DNA of 64,000 bases from Bacteroidota bacterium (GCA_016183765.1 JACPEA010000007.1:62001-126000); one strand, 5' to 3'. Shown: positions 1-9,556, counted from the first letter of the stretch. The notes: generated by a model from the letters alone, not told the origin. Translations and numbers: made by a program.

Positions 1-1
1 C

Positions 2-649
2 GTGCAGGGACATAAAGGGCGTTTGATCTTTGGTGAACTGGGTGGTAAAAAAGTATGGGTAATGGCTGGCCGCTTTCATTATTATGAGGGGTATACGGCA
101 CAGCAGGTTTGTTTCCCTGTTAGGGTGATGCGTTTGCTGGGTGTAGAAACGCTGCTGTTATCCAATGCAGCCGGTGGGGTGAACCCCGATTTCGAGATCG
201 GCGACCTGATGATCATCAAAGACCATATCAGCTTTTTCACCGGAAATCCTTTATTGGGTAAAAATGACGACAGACTGGGAACCCGTTTCCCCGATATGAG
301 TGAGCCCTACAACAAGGAACTGATCAACAAGGTCTGCCATATCGCTGCAGAACACCAGATCAAAGTCCACCAGGGCGTGTACACAGCTGTAACCGGTCCC
401 ACTTTTGAAACCCGTGCAGAATACAAGCTGATCCATATCCTGGGAGGTGACGCCGTAGGAATGAGTACCGTACAGGAGACCATTGCTGCGGTGCATTGTG
501 GTATGAAAGTTTTTGCAATGAGCGTGATCACCGACCTGGGTATCCGGGAAGAAGACAATACCATTACCCACGAAGAAGTACTGCAGGCCGCCCATGCAGC
601 AGAACCTAAACTAACGGTATTGTTTACAGAACTGGTGAAAAGCCTGTAA
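2..649 (+). CDS. Purine nucleoside phosphorylase, trimeric class, 5'-truncated by the window
   Basis: Cleaves purine (deoxy)ribonucleosides with phosphate to give the base and (deoxy)ribose-1-phosphate in cytosolic purine salvage. The visible 215 residues carry the family signatures: GRFHYYEGY (phosphate and ribose binding), SNAAGGVN, GPTFETRAEY and VGMSTVQE near the purine pocket. The first visible codon, GTG at 2, is followed by QGHKGRL, which aligns inside the family domain, so the true start lies upstream of the window and about 50-60 residues are missing. The 3' end is complete (TAA at 647). A porin gene follows in the same direction after 96 bp. The family call is firm; the preferred purine cannot be read from the sequence. 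Confidence 0.93.
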   Translation: MQGHKGRLIFGELGGKKVWVMAGRFHYYEGYTAQQVCFPVRVMRLLGVETLLLSNAAGGVNPDFEIGDLMIIKDHISFFTGNPLLGKNDDRLGTRFPDMSEPYNKELINKVCHIAAEHQIKVHQGVYTAVTGPTFETRAEYKLIHILGGDAVGMSTVQETIAAVHCGMKVFAMSVITDLGIREEDNTITHEEVLQAAHAAEPKLTVLFTELVKSL

Positions 650-745
650 GGGCAGCGGGAGTTGGAAAATTGCAGTAACCACAGCTCCACTATTTTAACG
701 TGATCCTTAGTAGCTTTACCCATAATTTATTGCACATTTGTAAAC

Positions 746-2791
746 ATGCGTCTACCCTTAGCCCGGAACATATTGGTTTGGCTGTTGTTGCTGGTGTCCG
801 GTAACAATATTCTGCAGGCGCAGACCCGTTTTGGGCAGTTGGGTAACCTCCAGCGCAATACCGGCAATATCACCTACGATAGCCAGGGCCGGATGATGAA
901 AAAGAATACGGGTAACGATTCTTTGCAGCGGCGCGACAGGAATGCGGATTCCATCACCATTTTTTACAAGTTTTTCGACTCCAGCAGGCTGCGTACGATC
1001 GACTCTTCCATCAATGATTTTACCACGCGTTTCCCGCTGCCATACTATTATCATACGTTGGGTAACTATTCTACCGCGTCACAATCTTTTTTCTTTAACC
1101 CCCTCATGAAACCCGGTTTTGATGCAGGTTTTCATCAGTACGATGTGTATGCCTACACATTGGAAGGTACCCGTTTGTTTCAAACTACCCGGCCTTATAC
1201 AGAGCTCTCGTACGTACTGGGCAGTAAGGCCGAACAATTAGTGAGTGTGCTGCATACCCAGAATCGGAACAGTAACCTCAACTTTTCAGTCGAATATCGT
1301 TTCAATAATGCGCCGGGTAACCTGAAGAACCAGAATGCCAGCCAGAATAATTTCCGTTTTGCTGTGCATTACCAGACGCTGAATAAGAAGTACGAGAATT
1401 TCTTTGTTTTCATCTCCAATAAAAGCGCCTCTTCCGAGAATGGGGGATTGCAGGATGTGAGCAAGCTGGATAGCCTTGCCCTCAATGATCCTTATGAACT
1501 CGAAACAAGGATGGGAAGGGCAGGAGCCGCAGGCCGTAACCCCTTTAATACAGCAGTGAATACGGGGAATATCTATAAAAACAGTACATTCCTGTACCGG
1601 CATCATTATGATATTGGCTCCAGGGATTCACTGGTTACCGATTCCGTGACTTACCAGCTATTCTACCCGCGTTTGCGGATAGAACATACTTTCCGCTATA
1701 CCGGGAGCAATTTTAATTTCCTGGATAAATTTGTTGATTCCGGCCATTACCAGAAATATTTTAATTATACAACTCCCCAAAAGGTTCCTCTCAGTTTCAG
1801 GGACGCCTGGAGCGACCTGAATAATGAATTCAGCCTGATCTCTTTTCCTGATAAGAACAACCTTGCCCAATTCCTGAAAGCCGGTATTGCGGTGCAGAAC
1901 CTGAAAGGCACGTTCAACGATTCGGTGGCAACCATTTCTATGTACAACCTGTCTGTACTGGGCGAATACCGTAACCGTACCCGTAACCAGGTATGGGATC
2001 TGGAAGCTACGGGACAGTTATTCCTGAATGGATTTTATGCGGGTGATTACTCCGCCTACATCAGCATGAAACGTATGTTAGGAAAGAAGCTGGGATACCT
2101 GAATATCGGGTTTCAGAACGTGAACCGGTCCCCTTCGTTCATCCTGAATCCGCTGAGCAGTTTTCCTGTGTCTAAAAGAAGTACCTACGGTAAGGAAAAT
2201 ATCATTCGCCTGTTTGGGCTGTATGAGAATCCCCGTAATGGCTGGAAACTGGGAGCGGAATATTTTGTGGTAAATAATTACCTGTATTTTGATAGTTTTT
2301 TTACGGCTAAACAATACGGCAGCCTGTTCAATGTGCTGCACCTGAATGCCGAAAAGAAATTCCGTTTGTCGCGTTACTGGAACTGGTATACGGAGATTCA
2401 TGTGCAACAGACCACTGGACAGCCGCCGGTAAATATCCCCTTCCTGTTAACCCGTAATCGCATTGCGTTTGAGGGAAATTTCGCTACAAATCTTTTTCTC
2501 TCCACCGGCCTGGAACTCCGTTACAATACCGCATACAAAGCAGATGATTATTCACCAATGCTGGGGCAGTATTTTGTGCAGCAAACCAATACCATCAGCA
2601 ACCGGCCGGATATTGCAGCCTTCCTGCATTTCAGGATCAAGAGCTTTAAGGGTTTTCTTCGCCTGGAGAACCTGAATACGCTGAATGTAAAGAAGGGATT
2701 CACGTTTAGCAAGCCCAATTTTATGACCAACTATTATCCCGGTACAGCGTTATGGGTACGTTTTGGTCTCTGGTGGAGTTTTGTGAATTAA
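746..2791 (+). CDS. Putative porin (Bacteroidota outer-membrane beta-barrel)
   Basis: A 681-residue protein with an N-terminal signal peptide (hydrophobic core LVWLLLLVSG, probable cleavage after LQAQ) and then aromatic, alternating-hydrophobicity strands to the end. It finishes with FGLWWSFVN, whose aromatic residues near the C-terminus resemble a beta-barrel assembly signal. Length and composition fit the putative porin family commonly found next to purine nucleoside phosphorylase in Bacteroidota. ATG at 746 is chosen because it begins the signal peptide; a CACATTTG element (near TAnnTTTG) lies about 8 nt upstream, so the leader would be very short. The likely role is passive solute passage through the outer membrane. 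Substrate unknown. Confidence 0.8.
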   Translation: MRLPLARNILVWLLLLVSGNNILQAQTRFGQLGNLQRNTGNITYDSQGRMMKKNTGNDSLQRRDRNADSITIFYKFFDSSRLRTIDSSINDFTTRFPLPYYYHTLGNYSTASQSFFFNPLMKPGFDAGFHQYDVYAYTLEGTRLFQTTRPYTELSYVLGSKAEQLVSVLHTQNRNSNLNFSVEYRFNNAPGNLKNQNASQNNFRFAVHYQTLNKKYENFFVFISNKSASSENGGLQDVSKLDSLALNDPYELETRMGRAGAAGRNPFNTAVNTGNIYKNSTFLYRHHYDIGSRDSLVTDSVTYQLFYPRLRIEHTFRYTGSNFNFLDKFVDSGHYQKYFNYTTPQKVPLSFRDAWSDLNNEFSLISFPDKNNLAQFLKAGIAVQNLKGTFNDSVATISMYNLSVLGEYRNRTRNQVWDLEATGQLFLNGFYAGDYSAYISMKRMLGKKLGYLNIGFQNVNRSPSFILNPLSSFPVSKRSTYGKENIIRLFGLYENPRNGWKLGAEYFVVNNYLYFDSFFTAKQYGSLFNVLHLNAEKKFRLSRYWNWYTEIHVQQTTGQPPVNIPFLLTRNRIAFEGNFATNLFLSTGLELRYNTAYKADDYSPMLGQYFVQQTNTISNRPDIAAFLHFRIKSFKGFLRLENLNTLNVKKGFTFSKPNFMTNYYPGTALWVRFGLWWSFVN

Positions 2792-2805
2792 ACTGCAGGT
2801 AGTGT

Positions 2806-3780
2806 TTAGTGCCCTTTCAGTGCTCTTTTTTTGATCATACCTCCCCGGGTATCTTTCACACTGTTCATGACCACAAAAGCATGCGGATCTATTTTTTCGA
2901 TCTCGGTATTCAGCTTGTTCAGCTCCAGGCGGGTTACTACGGTGTAGATGATGTCGATATCATTTCTTTCACCATGACTGCCAAAGCCGCGTTTCCCTTT
3001 ATACACGGTAAGTCCGCGCCCTATCTTTTCCATGATCATCATACGGATCTCCTCACTGTGGGGGGATACGATGGTGACGCCGGTATATTCCTCAATACCC
3101 TCGATCACAAAATCAAGGGCCTTGGAAGCTACGAGGTAGGTGATCATGGAATACAATGCGGTTTCTATGGAGAGCAGGTAGGCCGCTGCAGAAAAGATCA
3201 CGATGTTGAACATGATGATGATATCGCCGATGGTAGTACCCAGTTTTTTACTGAGAAAGATCGCCAGCACTTCAGTACCGTCGATCACGGCGCCACCTCT
3301 TACGGATAAGCCAATACCGGCACCCAGGAAAAATCCGCCAAAAATGGAAACCAGTAATTTGTCGTGCGTTACTTCAGGAAAATGAATAAAAGCAACCGTA
3401 ATGGCAAGGCCGGTGATAGCAGCAGCTGTTTTTACAGCGAAGTTCTTACCTAATATTTTGTAGCCAAGATAGACAAAGGGGATGTTGACAACGATCAGCA
3501 GTATGTAAAGCGGAACATTGGAAAGTTCAGAGATCAGCAGTGAGATGCCCGTGGCGCCACCATCAATAAAGTCGTTGGGTAACAGAAAACCTTCCAGGCC
3601 AAATGCAGCAGATAAAATACCCGCCAGCATGAAGAAGATATCCCTCAAAAGCCGCAGAAAATTGATCTTCAGTTCACGATACCCTTTGGCCAGTTCATAA
3701 GTGGAATAATCAGCATCGCCATCATTATCTTTAGCGTGTAGAACGGTGCGTGTTATGATCCTGGTCCAGAAAGAATTCAT
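2806..3780 (-). CDS. YitT family membrane protein (DUF161 + DUF2179)
   Basis: A 324-residue inner-membrane protein. About five hydrophobic helices (from FFMLAGILSAAFG onward, with FDFVIEGIEEYTG-type sequence after the membrane part) are followed by a soluble C-terminal domain (TIVSPHSEEIRMMIMEKIGRG to SVKDTRGGMIKKR) typical of DUF2179. Function is unproven for the family. I choose ATG at 3780 (MNSFWTR). An in-frame TTG at 3822 would overlap the upstream stop as TTGA, but it adds a Cys/Phe-rich tail unlike family N-termini. It is the last gene of a leftward run that includes the amidotransferase and ATP-grasp genes. Confidence 0.82.
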   Translation of the reverse strand: MNSFWTRIITRTVLHAKDNDGDADYSTYELAKGYRELKINFLRLLRDIFFMLAGILSAAFGLEGFLLPNDFIDGGATGISLLISELSNVPLYILLIVVNIPFVYLGYKILGKNFAVKTAAAITGLAITVAFIHFPEVTHDKLLVSIFGGFFLGAGIGLSVRGGAVIDGTEVLAIFLSKKLGTTIGDIIIMFNIVIFSAAAYLLSIETALYSMITYLVASKALDFVIEGIEEYTGVTIVSPHSEEIRMMIMEKIGRGLTVYKGKRGFGSHGERNDIDIIYTVVTRLELNKLNTEIEKIDPHAFVVMNSVKDTRGGMIKKRALKGH

Positions 3781-3818
3781 CCGGGTGAAGTTACAAAAAA
3801 AGCAAAGATCATTTCGGC

Positions 3819-5015
3819 TCAATCTTCAAAATAGGCCAGGCTTCCGCCCACCCATTCCTTGTCTTTATTGTATCGTACGCCGATCATCTTGCCTTTACTC
3901 AGGCGGGCCAGGTTGTTGGTGGCAATGGGCCTGGCTGCTCCCTCTTTCCAGAAATAAAAAATACGGATCTCTACTTTCGCCGGAACATCCGGGGTAGGTA
4001 TCACATCGGCATAAGTTACTTTCCGCTGTAATATCCAGTTCTGCGGATCGCTTATCTTTTCTATATCTGCACGGGTAACATCGATCACTACGCCCTGTCC
4101 TGCAAAAGAGAATAATGGTTTCAATACATAGTTCTGCAGGTCTGAAGGGATCTCCGGTAACTGGTTCAGGAACCATGTTTTAGGAACGTAAGGATGATCG
4201 ATGAATGGCAGCGTGTATTTGCTGATGCGATAAAACCAATTGGGGTGTGGCACCCATTCCACATCAAGATCTGCCAGTAATACTTTCCCTTTTTCCTGTA
4301 TCTCGGCTGTCTGTTGTTGCAGATCGTCAAAAATGATCCGGTTGTAAATACGGGCAACAGGAATTTTTTTGCCATTTTTCAGGTAGAACAATTTTCTGCC
4401 TTCCTGAACCAGTTCAGTCAGGCAAACCACCGGTATGCCCACATAATCTGTGGTGCAGTAAAAATCGATCCTGGTCTTCTGCAGGTGGGGTAATAATTCC
4501 AGCAGGATCACATTTTCTGCCGGGTGGCTACTCAGTATGATCTCCTTCAGCAATTGTTTGTATGATTCGGCTGTAAACCCATTCAGGTAGGTGTGGTAAT
4601 TTTCGGGTATGCCAAAGTTTCTTCTCGTCACTTCTTCATACCATACCTGGTAAGCAAAGAGCGTAGGAAAGCCCTGCATTTCGATCAGTTGCGGTTCCAG
4701 TTCGCCCTGTTCATTTTGGCAGATACCAAAATCGAAAGCGATGAAATGAGTGTGTTCATTTTCGTTGGGTACTTTTACCTCTTCAGGAATAGCGGCTGCA
4801 CTGCTGTTGAGGAAGCCGGGTTGCGTGATCACGTCCACAATACTTTCGCAGGCCGAGAGTATCTTGTTGCGGAATACCCTGTCGATGAACACGGGGGTCT
4901 CTGCTACACGAAACTCAATCGCACCGGGATGTTTGCTGTACAGTTCTTTCAGGAAAGCCTCATATTTCCCAGTCGTGAAATGTTCGTTATACTGTTTTCT
5001 CACAGCGGGTACCAT
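3819..5015 (-). CDS. ATP-grasp-like protein, unassigned
   Basis: A 398-residue soluble protein. Features suggesting an ATP-grasp ligase are LIEMQGFPTLFAYQ (about residues 120-135), PVARIYNRIIFDD in the middle, and YVLKPLFSFAGQGVVIDV followed by ILQRKVTYADVIP and a VEIRIFYFW strand. These resemble the Lys and Glu positions that hold ATP in this fold. ATP-grasp enzymes join a carboxylate to an amine or thiol through an acyl-phosphate. The substrate is unknown. The class I glutamine amidotransferase gene lies 98 bp upstream on the same strand, so the pair may act together (inference). The fold is likely; the exact family is not certain. Confidence 0.6.
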   Translation of the reverse strand: MVPAVRKQYNEHFTTGKYEAFLKELYSKHPGAIEFRVAETPVFIDRVFRNKILSACESIVDVITQPGFLNSSAAAIPEEVKVPNENEHTHFIAFDFGICQNEQGELEPQLIEMQGFPTLFAYQVWYEEVTRRNFGIPENYHTYLNGFTAESYKQLLKEIILSSHPAENVILLELLPHLQKTRIDFYCTTDYVGIPVVCLTELVQEGRKLFYLKNGKKIPVARIYNRIIFDDLQQQTAEIQEKGKVLLADLDVEWVPHPNWFYRISKYTLPFIDHPYVPKTWFLNQLPEIPSDLQNYVLKPLFSFAGQGVVIDVTRADIEKISDPQNWILQRKVTYADVIPTPDVPAKVEIRIFYFWKEGAARPIATNNLARLSKGKMIGVRYNKDKEWVGGSLAYFED

Positions 5016-5113
5016 GTGTCAAAGTTTAGCTTCTGCCTAAAATAAAAAATCCTTTCCAATACCCGAAAGATTTTTTGCCTGCAGTACTGAAGACAAAACA
5101 CGCAGATGGATAC

Positions 5114-5953
5114 TTACACCGCCACAGATTCTCCAAGTGCCAGGTTGAGAAAATTGGGCAGCACGTGGCGGTAGGTCCACATGATTTTTTCCGGGTCCTG
5201 CAGTTGTTCCACCATGCTTTGCCATTTGGCTTCGCCATGGTTTTCGATCACTGTTTTCTTTTTGTCTTCCCGAAGCAGGTACATGTGCATACCCGTGGCA
5301 TCTGCCTCTGGATGGAACTGTGTTCCAAGAAAATGATCGTTGAACCGGACAGACATGATGGCCCTCTCGTACGGTACATGCGGCCGGTCTTTTTCGATGG
5401 CAAGTATTTTACCGCCCATCTCGCGCAAACGTGCGTGGTTGGGTTCTATCACCTGGTAATCGCGACTGTCCACACTGTAAAAAGGATCTTTTAACCCTTC
5501 AAATACCAGTTCTTTTTTGCCCTCTTCCAGCATATGTACCGGGAATACCCCAAAAGCGGTAGATCTGCGTTTGCATACATTCCCGATGCCGTAATGCCGG
5601 CAGGCCAGCTGAAAACTGTGGCAGATGAAAAACACATGTCTCTTAGCTGCTTCATCGGCCCGGAGATTATGTTGTTCTATTTTTTGTAACCAGCTGAAAT
5701 ATTTTTTTTCCCATTCACTGCCTACCGTTTCCAGCGGTGAACCCGGGCCGCCGCTGGAGATATAAATGTCAAAAGAACTGTCGGGCACTTCCAGTTTCTG
5801 GCGTACATCGAATTCCTGGCAGATCAGTTCTACCTGGTTGGCAGCTTCCCACTGTAATAAAATATCCCTGATACAGCGCATCCCCTGGTTGGCCTGTCCT
5901 TCATACAGATCAAGGATGGCAACCCGCACATATTTTTTCTCTGTTCCATTCAT
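5114..5953 (-). CDS. Class I glutamine amidotransferase domain protein
   Basis: A 279-residue stand-alone GATase. The nucleophile elbow FFICHSFQLACRH places the catalytic Cys at residue 111. His214 and Glu216 lie in GTQFHPEAD, completing the Cys-His-Glu triad, and ISSGGPGSP near residue 66 fits the oxyanion region. Such domains hydrolyse glutamine and pass ammonia to a partner synthase; no synthase domain is fused here. The ATP-grasp-like gene follows 98 bp downstream on the same strand and is the natural candidate partner (inference). A role like GMP-synthase-type GATases or gamma-glutamyl hydrolases is also possible. Lies 69 bp downstream of the M42 peptidase. Confidence 0.82.
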   Translation of the reverse strand: MNGTEKKYVRVAILDLYEGQANQGMRCIRDILLQWEAANQVELICQEFDVRQKLEVPDSSFDIYISSGGPGSPLETVGSEWEKKYFSWLQKIEQHNLRADEAAKRHVFFICHSFQLACRHYGIGNVCKRRSTAFGVFPVHMLEEGKKELVFEGLKDPFYSVDSRDYQVIEPNHARLREMGGKILAIEKDRPHVPYERAIMSVRFNDHFLGTQFHPEADATGMHMYLLREDKKKTVIENHGEAKWQSMVEQLQDPEKIMWTYRHVLPNFLNLALGESVAV

Positions 5954-6022
5954 ACGCCGCGAAAGTAGGAATATTTGAGTTTGGGGCAGGTACCTGGGTA
6001 TCGCAGCCCCAAACTCAAATCG

Positions 6023-7144
6023 TTACAGGTAACTCAGGTTGGTTTTGGGTGTTAATGCCAGTAAGGTATGGTACATCAGCTGGATGGTTTCTTCAATATC
6101 CTTTTTGTGCAGCATCTCCACGGTTGTGTGCATGTATCGTAGTGGAATGGAGATGAGTACAGACGGGCAGCCATCATTGGCATAGGCAAAACTATCGGTA
6201 TCGGTTCCGGTGCTGCGGCTAAGGGTCCTGTACTGTACGGGGATCTTATTTTTCTCCGCCACATCCTGAACCAGTTTCAGCAATTTATTATGGATGGCCG
6301 GTGCATACGCAAGAGAAGGACCTTTACCACAAAGGATATCACCTTCGATCGCTTTACTGATCAGCGGGGTGTTGGTATCGTGTGTTACGTCCGTGATGAT
6401 GGCCACATCGGGTTTGATGCGGCGTGCGATCATTTCTGCCCCGCGTAAACCGATCTCTTCCTGAACGGCATTCACCACATACAAACCAAAAGGAAGTTTT
6501 TTCTTGTTCTCTTTCAGTAAGCGGGCCACTTCGGCGATCATGAAACCACCCACCCGGTTGTCGAAAGCGCGACCGATAAAATAATCATAGGCCAGTTCGT
6601 CAAACCCCTCTTCATAGGTCACTACCGATCCGATATGGATACCCAGGGCTTCCACTTCTTTTTTACTGCGCGCACCGCAGTCGAGGGTCAGGTTATCTAC
6701 TTTGGGTTGCGGTTCTTTCTGCTCGGGATTGCTTAGTCTGGTATGGATGGCCGGCCAGCCGAAAACAGCTTTAACTGGTCCTTTTTTACCATGGATCCAT
6801 ACGCGTTTGGCAGGAGCTACCTGGTGGTCCACACCACCATTCCTTTTCAGGTAGATCAGTCCCTGCTCATTGATGTAATTCACGAACCAGCTGATCTCAT
6901 CGGCATGTGCCTCTATCACCACCTTAAAAGGAGCATTCGGATTGATCACACCGACCGCTGTTCCGTATGGATCGTGAAAATGGGTGTCAACATACGGTTT
7001 TACGTAATCGAGCCATATTTTCTGCCCGCCACTTTCAAAACCAACTGGTGAAGGGGTATTGATATAGTTCTTTAAAAATGCCATAGAATCGTCCGTAAGG
7101 ATCGACCTGGTCTTTGATCTGGAGGAAGATTTCGCTTTTGCCAT
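6023..7144 (-). CDS. M42 family metallo-aminopeptidase
   Basis: A 373-residue cytosolic dinuclear-zinc peptidase of the glutamyl-aminopeptidase / deblocking aminopeptidase type. Metal ligands and catalytic residues are all visible: His80 and Asp82 in EAHADEI, Asp195 in GRAFDNRVGG, Glu229-Glu230 in VQEEIGLRGA, Asp252 in ITDVTHD and His339 in LRYMHTTVE. It has an unusual Ser/Lys-rich N-terminal extension of about 15 residues (MAKAKSSSRSKTRS). M42 enzymes form large tetrahedral dodecamers that trim short peptides. It starts 5 bp after the stop of the UbiA-like gene and is probably cotranscribed with it. Confidence 0.92.
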   Translation of the reverse strand: MAKAKSSSRSKTRSILTDDSMAFLKNYINTPSPVGFESGGQKIWLDYVKPYVDTHFHDPYGTAVGVINPNAPFKVVIEAHADEISWFVNYINEQGLIYLKRNGGVDHQVAPAKRVWIHGKKGPVKAVFGWPAIHTRLSNPEQKEPQPKVDNLTLDCGARSKKEVEALGIHIGSVVTYEEGFDELAYDYFIGRAFDNRVGGFMIAEVARLLKENKKKLPFGLYVVNAVQEEIGLRGAEMIARRIKPDVAIITDVTHDTNTPLISKAIEGDILCGKGPSLAYAPAIHNKLLKLVQDVAEKNKIPVQYRTLSRSTGTDTDSFAYANDGCPSVLISIPLRYMHTTVEMLHKKDIEETIQLMYHTLLALTPKTNLSYL

Positions 7145-7149
7145 AGAAT

Positions 7150-8061
7150 TTATTTTATAAAGATCATTCCTGCAATTCCGCAGATTGCTTTAACGAGCAT
7201 TAGTCCGTCTATGATTGCAAGATAATAGAGAATGCTTTTACGCCGGTGCATTGAATAGGCAACAGTTATCAACAATAGAAACGGGATCATGTTAATCAAT
7301 ATGGTCTCCAGCGGAAAACCACTTAGTGTGGTAAATACCAGGAACACGCCCAGCCCGGCCAGACTTAGCGGTATGATGATGGAAAAAAGCGTGAACCGAA
7401 GGCCGTACCTCACTACAAATGTCTGCAACTGTTTGTTGTAGTCGGTCGCGTAATCCTTTATGTCGAACAGGATACACAAGAGGGAGATATACATGAAGTT
7501 TTTCAACGTAAGCAGGATCATGAAGAGGTTGGGCCGGTCAAGCCGCTGGTGTTCCAGGTCGCTGAATACAACTGGATATACGGTTACAGCGCCCGCCCAT
7601 ACAAAACCGATCACGAAGGGTTTGATCCAGCCATTGTTCCGCAGGCTTTTTTTGCTGGCGCCCGGCGACAGGCTGCCATAATACAATGCGGCTACCACCG
7701 GGAAAATGAGTATCAACAGCCATTGCCAGCTTTTCAGTGCAAAGAGGTTGTTCCAGTTCTCTTTCAGCAGGTAACTGCCTGTTGAAAGGCAGAGGATGGT
7801 CAGCAGCAGTTGCGACCGGGCGATCATGGCCCGGTTCCTTGCGTACCAGGCGGCTCTCTTATTCTTATGATCGGGGATACTTGCTGGTTCTGCAATATAC
7901 GCGTGTGTGTAATACAGCACCGTAGCGGCAAATACAAACAGATAATAGGTGAGGCTGTTCAGCGGGATATGCTGTTGCAGGTTGGCCTCCATAGACAAAG
8001 CCACGGCACAGAAACCATAAAAATAGTTCCCGAAAAAGAGTAACCTGATTAAGCCATTCAA
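7150..8061 (-). CDS. UbiA-like prenyltransferase family membrane protein
   Basis: A 303-residue protein with about eight hydrophobic segments. An aspartate-rich loop, LFDIKDYATDYNKQ near residues 200-213, matches the second D-x3-D motif of UbiA-type prenyltransferases. The first motif is replaced by YIAEPASIPDHKNKRAAW, so the usual N-D-x3-D is not clear. Members transfer isoprenoid chains to aromatic or other acceptors in the inner membrane. Because the first motif is poor, this may be a divergent, even inactive, member. Co-directional with the lipoprotein (6 bp upstream) and the M42 peptidase (5 bp downstream). Confidence 0.6.
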   Translation of the reverse strand: MNGLIRLLFFGNYFYGFCAVALSMEANLQQHIPLNSLTYYLFVFAATVLYYTHAYIAEPASIPDHKNKRAAWYARNRAMIARSQLLLTILCLSTGSYLLKENWNNLFALKSWQWLLILIFPVVAALYYGSLSPGASKKSLRNNGWIKPFVIGFVWAGAVTVYPVVFSDLEHQRLDRPNLFMILLTLKNFMYISLLCILFDIKDYATDYNKQLQTFVVRYGLRFTLFSIIIPLSLAGLGVFLVFTTLSGFPLETILINMIPFLLLITVAYSMHRRKSILYYLAIIDGLMLVKAICGIAGMIFIK

Positions 8062-8067
8062 CCGCTT

Positions 8068-8520
8068 TTATTTTAGTAATACAATATTACCGCTGGTAAG
8101 GGTATCGCTTACGTTTTGGGCCCTGTCTTTCAGCCAGAATTTAAAATAGGCCGTATCGTTTTTGGTGCCGCAACCGGTAATGGTACTGTAACCCTGAATA
8201 TTGGCATTATAGGCATACCCAAATTCAAGCGTACCCTTCAGGTTGGAAGTGGCCGTAAAATTCGGCACTTTATTCTTACTGATGAACTGGGCGCCGGGTG
8301 TACCCGGGCAATTCCTGGAGATCTTTTGAACCCATAAGGTATCCTGTATGTCACCTTCCTTATCGGTGAACTCCAGCGTAAACAACAGCAGGTCGCCCTG
8401 GTTCAGGGTTGTTGCGTTGATATTTTTAATGCTGATCTGGGGTTTGGTGGTATAGGTATTCTTTTTACAGGCATAAAATAGGAACGGTATTGCCAATAGT
8501 ATCAATAATTTTGTCTTCAT
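8068..8520 (-). CDS. Predicted lipoprotein, unknown function
   Basis: A 150-residue protein. MKTKLLILLAIPFLFYACKK is an SPII signal peptide with the lipidated Cys at 18; Lys-Lys after the Cys is common for lipoproteins here. The mature part is beta-rich with EFTDKEGDIQDT and YFKFWLKDRAQNVSD, suggesting an immunoglobulin-like fold. I choose ATG at 8520; an ATG five codons upstream (8535) is possible. The next gene, UbiA-like, begins 6 bp after its stop, implying a shared transcript. The 49-bp space to the divergent LuxE-like gene must hold both promoters. No function recognised. Confidence 0.68.
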   Translation of the reverse strand: MKTKLLILLAIPFLFYACKKNTYTTKPQISIKNINATTLNQGDLLLFTLEFTDKEGDIQDTLWVQKISRNCPGTPGAQFISKNKVPNFTATSNLKGTLEFGYAYNANIQGYSTITGCGTKNDTAYFKFWLKDRAQNVSDTLTSGNIVLLK

Positions 8521-8569
8521 TCGAATCACTTTCATTTCAAATTTAGTTAAAACATTACAATAGATAGCT

Positions 8570-9556
8570 GTGGGCTCATTTGATGTTAACAATATTTTCT
8601 CTCTTTCCGGCGATCCGGCAGCTTTTCTGGAAGCCTGCCTGCATACATCTCGCTGGCAGTACCGGGAGAACCCGGTATACCGTGAATGGTGCCAGCTTAC
8701 AGGCGCCGATCCTGCCAAATGCAAGACGCTGGTTTCGATACCCGCGTTGCCCATTTCTTTTTTTAAAAGCAGGGAAGTGGTTTCCGGACAGTTTCAGCCT
8801 GAAGTCATTTTTGAAAGCAGTGGAACCACGCAACAGCTGGCCAGCCGCCACCTGGTAAAAACGGTTGAACTATACCGGCGCAGTTTCCGGGAAGCATTTC
8901 GTCTTTTTTATGGAGAGGTAACGGAATGGTGTATCCTGGGTTTACTGCCTTCTTACCTGGAGCGGCAGTATTCATCACTGGTGATGATGGTGGATGAACT
9001 GATCCGCGCAAGTGCCCATCCCAATAGTGGTTTTTACCTGTATGATCACCAACAGTTATCCGATGTATTGCAGCAACAGGAGATAAAGGGACAGAAAACC
9101 TTGCTGATCGGGGTCACTTTTGCCCTGCTTGATTTTGCAGCGTCTCATCCGCAACAGCTTGTCCATACGGTGGTGATGGAAACCGGAGGCATGAAAGGCC
9201 GCCGCAAGGAGCTTACCCGGGCAGAAGTGCACCGTTTATTGACGGAGGGATTGGGGGTTACATCCATACATGCTGAATACGGCATGACGGAACTGTTAAG
9301 CCAGGCGTATTCAAAAGGAGAGGGGCGTTTTAGGTGTCCTCCTTGGATGAAAGTACTGGTGCGTGATGAGGAAGACCCGTTTAGTGTAAAACAAAGCGGG
9401 AGAGGGATCCTGCAGGTGATCGATCTTGCCAACCGGCACAGTATTTCTTTTATTGCTACAGAAGATGTGGGACAGGTTTTCGGGGATGGTAGTTTTGAAG
9501 TATGGGGGCGGCTGGATAACAGTGATATCAGGGGCTGCAGCCAGCTTGTTGTTTAA
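8570..9556 (+). CDS. LuxE / acyl-protein synthetase-like adenylating enzyme
   Basis: A 328-residue protein of the ANL (acyl-adenylating) superfamily resembling LuxE. Seen motifs are the P-loop-like VIFESSGTTQQL near residue 84, IHAEYGMTELLSQAY near 235 (adenine and Mg-ATP contact) and the C-terminal hinge WGRLDNSDIRGCSQL. LuxE-type proteins activate fatty or aromatic acids as acyl-AMP. Free-standing copies in Bacteroidota have no light organ, and their acceptor is unknown. The start is GTG at 8570, the only in-frame start that preserves the N-terminal helix (GSFDVNNIFSL). No luxCD partner is near. Confidence 0.78.
   Translation: MGSFDVNNIFSLSGDPAAFLEACLHTSRWQYRENPVYREWCQLTGADPAKCKTLVSIPALPISFFKSREVVSGQFQPEVIFESSGTTQQLASRHLVKTVELYRRSFREAFRLFYGEVTEWCILGLLPSYLERQYSSLVMMVDELIRASAHPNSGFYLYDHQQLSDVLQQQEIKGQKTLLIGVTFALLDFAASHPQQLVHTVVMETGGMKGRRKELTRAEVHRLLTEGLGVTSIHAEYGMTELLSQAYSKGEGRFRCPPWMKVLVRDEEDPFSVKQSGRGILQVIDLANRHSISFIATEDVGQVFGDGSFEVWGRLDNSDIRGCSQLVV

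Noticed and set aside
3780..3822. TTG start for the YitT gene overlapping the ATP-grasp stop as TTGA
   Set aside because: The extra residues are Cys/Phe-rich and not family-like; ATG at 3780 fits better.
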